From: an uncultured Oscillospiraceae bacterium
GTDB lineage: Bacteria; Bacillota; Clostridia; Oscillospirales; Oscillospiraceae
Assembly: GCA_934597255.1 (NCBI GenBank)
Contig: CAKTQV010000014.1
Location: 1 to 55,320 of the forward strand
Reading direction: 5' to 3'
DNA length: 55,320 nucleotides
Part shown: positions 52,545 through 55,320 of the stretch, piece by piece
Layout: each line of letters starts with the position of its first letter
Numbering within the stretch: position 1 is the stretch's first letter
Program-made: the position numbers and the translations under genes
Notes under the pieces: generated by a model
The model's database searches: none
What the model was told of the DNA's origin: nothing
Seen by the model: the letters and a program-made list of their open reading frames with translations, nothing else

Positions 52545-53177
52545 ATGACAGATCTCAACGAAATATCCCGCGCGCTTCAGGCCGGAAAGGCCAAGCAGGT
52601 CAAGCTTCTCGTCCAGCAGGCCATCGACGATGGGCTGGACGCACAGTCCATTCTTGAGCAGGGGCTGCTCAGCGGCATGGCCGTGATCGGCGAAAAATTC
52701 AAAAACAACGAGGTCTTTGTGCCCGAGGTGCTCGTGGCGGCGCGCGCCATGAACCAGGGCGCGGCGCTGCTCAAGCCGATCCTGGCCGCAAGCGGCACGA
52801 AGGCCGCCGGACGCGCCTGCATCGGCACGGTGCGGGGCGACCTGCACGACATCGGGAAAAACCTTGTGCGGATGATGCTGGAGAGCAAGGGGCTGGAGGT
52901 CATCGACCTCGGAACGGACGTTGCGCCGGAGACCTTTGTCCGCACGGCCATTGATTCCGACTGCCAGATCATCTGCTGCTCGGCGCTGCTGACGACCACG
53001 ATGCCCGCCATGCGCGAGGTCGTGGAGGCCACCGAGAACGCCGGCATCCGCGAGCGGGTGAAGATCATGATCGGCGGCGCTCCCGTGACGCAGGCCTACT
53101 GCGACGAGATCGGCGCGGACGGCTACACGCCCGACGCAGCCAGCGCGGCCGATCTGGCCGCGAGCTACTGCGCCTGA
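52545..53177 (+). CDS. Corrinoid-binding methyltransferase protein
   Basis: A 210-residue protein with the helical B12-binding-2 cap (1-85) and a Rossmann B12-binding domain with the cobalt-ligand motif DLHDIG (Asp99, His101, Gly104), then VIDLGTDV and IMIGGAPVT. It carries the methyl group between two methyltransferases, like MtbC, MtvC or OdmA. AGGAGG precedes the start. It lies 21 bases after the methyltransferase gene. Confidence 0.95.
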   Translation: MTDLNEISRALQAGKAKQVKLLVQQAIDDGLDAQSILEQGLLSGMAVIGEKFKNNEVFVPEVLVAARAMNQGAALLKPILAASGTKAAGRACIGTVRGDLHDIGKNLVRMMLESKGLEVIDLGTDVAPETFVRTAIDSDCQIICCSALLTTTMPAMREVVEATENAGIRERVKIMIGGAPVTQAYCDEIGADGYTPDAASAADLAASYCA

Positions 53178-53183
53178 CGCGGC

Positions 53184-53780
53184 ATGGACACGGCCGGACT
53201 TCTTCGCCTGATATACGACTGCGGCGCGGCTTCGGCCGCGCCCATCGACGCTTCCGGGCTTGTCCTGCGCCGCGAGTTCCGGGACCTGTGCGAAAAAAAC
53301 GCCTGCGGCTCTTATGGCCGCTGCTGGGTGTGCCCGCCGCATATCGGCCCGATCGACGAGTGCATGGCCCATGTGCGCGCGTGCGGAGGCGGCGTATTAT
53401 ACCAATCCGTCGCCCCGCTGGAGGACAGCTTTGATTTTGAGGGCATGATGGCCGCGGCCGCCGCGCACGCGCAGCTGAGCCAGCGCATCGAGAACGCGCT
53501 CAACGGCCGGGGCCGCTTTCTTCATCTGACGGCCGGCGGCTGCCATCTCTGCCGCCGCTGCACCGCGCCGGACGGCGAGCCCTGCCGCCGTCCCGGCCGG
53601 GCGCTCTCCTCGCTGGAGGGCTTCGGCATCGACGTATACAGCGCCGCGAAGGACTGCGGCCTGAGCTACATAAACGGCGCGAATACCGTTACCTATTTCG
53701 GCCTCGTGCTGACGGAGGGGAGCGAACATGGCCCAGCTTACGATACACGGCGGCGGGACGCCGCAGACACTGACCTTTGA
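53184..53780 (+). CDS. DUF2284 metal-binding protein
   Basis: A 198-residue cysteine-rich protein: CEKNACGSYGRCWVCPPHIG near residue 38 and CHLCRRCTAPDGEPC near 120, the DUF2284 pattern. Members often sit beside corrinoid methyltransferase or RACo genes; function is unknown, a metal or Fe-S role is likely. The C-terminus overlaps the next gene by 53 bases. The ribosome site is weak, suggesting coupling to the corrinoid gene six bases upstream. Confidence 0.85.
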   Translation: MDTAGLLRLIYDCGAASAAPIDASGLVLRREFRDLCEKNACGSYGRCWVCPPHIGPIDECMAHVRACGGGVLYQSVAPLEDSFDFEGMMAAAAAHAQLSQRIENALNGRGRFLHLTAGGCHLCRRCTAPDGEPCRRPGRALSSLEGFGIDVYSAAKDCGLSYINGANTVTYFGLVLTEGSEHGPAYDTRRRDAADTDL

Positions 53781-55212
53781 TCCGCCCGCGCCTCTGTCCG
53801 CGCTTCTGGAGCGGGCCGGCGCGGCCGTGCCGCACCCCTGCGGCGGACGGGGCCTGTGCGGCAAGTGCGCCGTGACGCTCACAGGCGCCGCCGCGCCCAT
53901 GAACGAACAGGAACGGCGCGCGGGCGGACGTCTTTCGTGCCAGGCCGTGCTTCTGGGCGACGCGCAGCTTTATCTGCCGCAGCGGCAGGCCCTGCGCCAG
54001 ATCGAGCTGGGCGGCGAAGCCGCCGTCCCGGCGCCCCGGCCCATGCCCGGCCGATATGGCGCCGCCGCCGACATCGGCACGACCACCGTCGCGCTGAAGC
54101 TGTTTGAGCTTTCCTCCGGCCGCTGTCTCGGCGCGGCCGGGATGCCGAATCCGCAGATCTCCGCGGCGGCGGACGTGATGGGCCGCATCGGCGCGGCTCT
54201 CGACGGACGGCTTGAGGCGATGCAGGCGCAGATAACGGACGCGCTGCGCGCGCTTCTCTCCTCCGTCTGCGCTGATGCGTCGATCGCGGAGGAGGACGTC
54301 GGGCCTCTCGTCGTCGCCGGCAATACGACCATGCTCTACCTTCTGACCGGCCGCAGCCCGCTCTCCCTTTCGCGCGCGCCGTTCGAGGCCGACACGCTTT
54401 TTGACGTCGGGATGCGCCTTCTCGGCCGGCCGGCCTATCTGCCGCCGTGTCTGAACGCGTTTGTCGGCGCGGACATAAGCTGCGCCGTGCTGGCCAGCGG
54501 GATGTGCGAGCGGGCCGACACCGCGCTGCTGTGCGATATCGGAACGAACGGCGAGATCGCCCTGTGGCACGGCGGCACACTCCGCGTCGCCTCCACGGCG
54601 GCGGGCCCCGCCTTTGAGGGCGCGGGCATCTCCTGCGGCTGCGGCAGCGTGGACGGCGCGGTCGACCGCGTATGGCTGGACGGCGGGCAGCTTCGCGTGC
54701 ACACCATCGGCGGCCGGCCGCCGGCCGGCCTGTGCGGCTCGGGTCTGATCGACGCGGTCGCGGCGTTTCTGGAAACGGAGGACATCTCCCCCACCGGCGC
54801 GGCCTCCGGCCCGCTCCGGCTCGCGGACGGACTTTCGCTCCAGCCGGCCGATGTCCGCGCCGTGCAGCTTGCCAAGGCCGCGATCGCCGCGGGCATCGAC
54901 ACGCTGCTGCACCGCGCCGGCGTCCGCCCGGACGACGTCCGTGATTTTTACGTCGCCGGCGGCTTCGGCAGCCACATGGATCCCGCCAGCGCCGCCGCCA
55001 TCGGCCTTCTTCCGGCCTCTCTCGCCGGGCGCGCCCGCATCGTCGGAAACGCGGCGCTGGACGGCGCGGCGCGGCTTCTTCTCGACACGGACGCCATCGG
55101 CCGCACACGGCGGATCGCTGCCGCGGCCCGGCACGTCCGCCTCGCCGGCGACCCCGGATTCAACGACTCCTATGTTGAGCATATGCTCTTCGGCGACCCC
55201 GACGAGCTTTGA
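53728..55212 (+). CDS. RACo-like ASKHA corrinoid reductive activator
   Basis: A 494-residue protein with an N-terminal [2Fe-2S] ferredoxin domain (Cys 38, 44, 47 and 71) and a C-terminal ASKHA ATPase part (AADIGTTTVALKLF; CDIGTNGEIALW; YVAGGFGSHMDP). Such activators use ATP and low-potential electrons to return inactive Co(II) corrinoid to Co(I). The linker domain between them is shorter than in larger RACo proteins. GGAGGGGAGC precedes ATG 53728. It is the last recognised gene of the operon. Confidence 0.93.
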   Translation: MAQLTIHGGGTPQTLTFDPPAPLSALLERAGAAVPHPCGGRGLCGKCAVTLTGAAAPMNEQERRAGGRLSCQAVLLGDAQLYLPQRQALRQIELGGEAAVPAPRPMPGRYGAAADIGTTTVALKLFELSSGRCLGAAGMPNPQISAAADVMGRIGAALDGRLEAMQAQITDALRALLSSVCADASIAEEDVGPLVVAGNTTMLYLLTGRSPLSLSRAPFEADTLFDVGMRLLGRPAYLPPCLNAFVGADISCAVLASGMCERADTALLCDIGTNGEIALWHGGTLRVASTAAGPAFEGAGISCGCGSVDGAVDRVWLDGGQLRVHTIGGRPPAGLCGSGLIDAVAAFLETEDISPTGAASGPLRLADGLSLQPADVRAVQLAKAAIAAGIDTLLHRAGVRPDDVRDFYVAGGFGSHMDPASAAAIGLLPASLAGRARIVGNAALDGAARLLLDTDAIGRTRRIAAAARHVRLAGDPGFNDSYVEHMLFGDPDEL

Positions 55213-55269
55213 CCCGCCTACAACCCAAAAGCCTCTGCGCCGCAATAGACGGGTGTCCGTAAAACAGTT

Positions 55270-55303
55270 AATCCTCCGTATGGCTTAGACCATGCGGAGG
55301 ATT
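55270..55303 (+). other. Hairpin near the window end
   Basis: AATCCTCCGTATGG (55270-55283) pairs with CCATGCGGAGGATT (55290-55303), one wobble. TTGTTTAT follows, so it could end the corrinoid operon. Its right arm also contains the GGAGG that would serve the ATG at 55310. Confidence 0.6.
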
Positions 55304-55309
55304 TGTTTA

Positions 55310-55320
55310 TGTCTAATCTT
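55310..55320 (+). CDS. Possible gene start cut by the window end
   Basis: ATG at 55310 lies eight bases after GGAGG and opens MSNL before the window ends. Too little sequence for identification. A ribosome site buried in a hairpin is seen at some transposase genes, so a mobile element is one possibility. Confidence 0.3.

Overview
The window looks like one contiguous stretch of a high-GC, Gram-positive anaerobe of the class Clostridia, most likely a gut Oscillospirales-type organism. This is inferred from strong AGGAGG ribosome sites, sigma-A promoters, a SAM-I riboswitch, BlaI/M56 and IscR-type Rrf2 regulators, an ECF sigma operon and many flavin/Fe-S enzymes. No phage, CRISPR array or complete insertion sequence was seen.

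Layout. 1-3100: the 3' remnant of an Old Yellow Enzyme (OYE)-type flavoenzyme butts directly against a LysR gene that has lost its first codons, followed by an ACMSD-like amidohydrolase. 3190-9300 (minus): a response regulator/ABC exporter/histidine kinase operon, two acetyltransferases, and a TetR/DUF998-like pair with a clear promoter and operator. 9500-11870: an XRE regulator, an ECF sigma factor, a membrane-anchored putative anti-sigma factor and a small exported protein. 12100-14230: tRNA-Arg(CCG), an ApbE lipoprotein and a radical SAM enzyme. 14250-17820: a SAM-I riboswitch controlling metK, a PfkB kinase and ahcY, i.e. a compact SAM-recycling operon.

17956-38594 is the most interesting region. 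A long minus-strand operon encodes a solute-binding lipoprotein, two permeases, two ATPases, a flavodoxin-like protein, three SnoaL/NTF2-like proteins, two large OYE-type Fe-S flavoenzymes, a ketopantoate-reductase-like dehydrogenase, a 2x[4Fe-4S] ferredoxin, a fumarate-reductase-like flavoprotein and a third OYE-type enzyme. A divergent LysR gene and a second fumarate-reductase-like flavoprotein sit at its head. The enzyme classes recall bile-acid 7-dehydroxylation (BaiCD/BaiH, BaiE, BaiN), but the CoA ligase, CoA transferase, short-chain dehydrogenase and BaiG transporter are absent. I read it as an import-and-reduce pathway for an unknown cyclic or enone/enoate substrate.

38620-55320: a secreted tannase/feruloyl-esterase-like hydrolase bracketed by two direct intergenic repeats; a BlaI/M56 pair with operators; a 61-residue protein; a LysR gene; a secreted protein with two NTF2-like domains joined by a repetitive linker; a cysteine/Fe-S/tRNA-thiolation operon (cysK, MOSC, cysteine desulfurase, mnmA, rrf2) with an IscR-like operator at its promoter; and a corrinoid methyl-transfer operon (URO-D-type methyltransferase, corrinoid protein, DUF2284, RACo-like activator).

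Taken together, the esterase, corrinoid demethylase-like operon, amidohydrolase and reductases would suit an organism processing plant-derived or other dietary aromatics. That is inference; no substrate is shown by the sequence.
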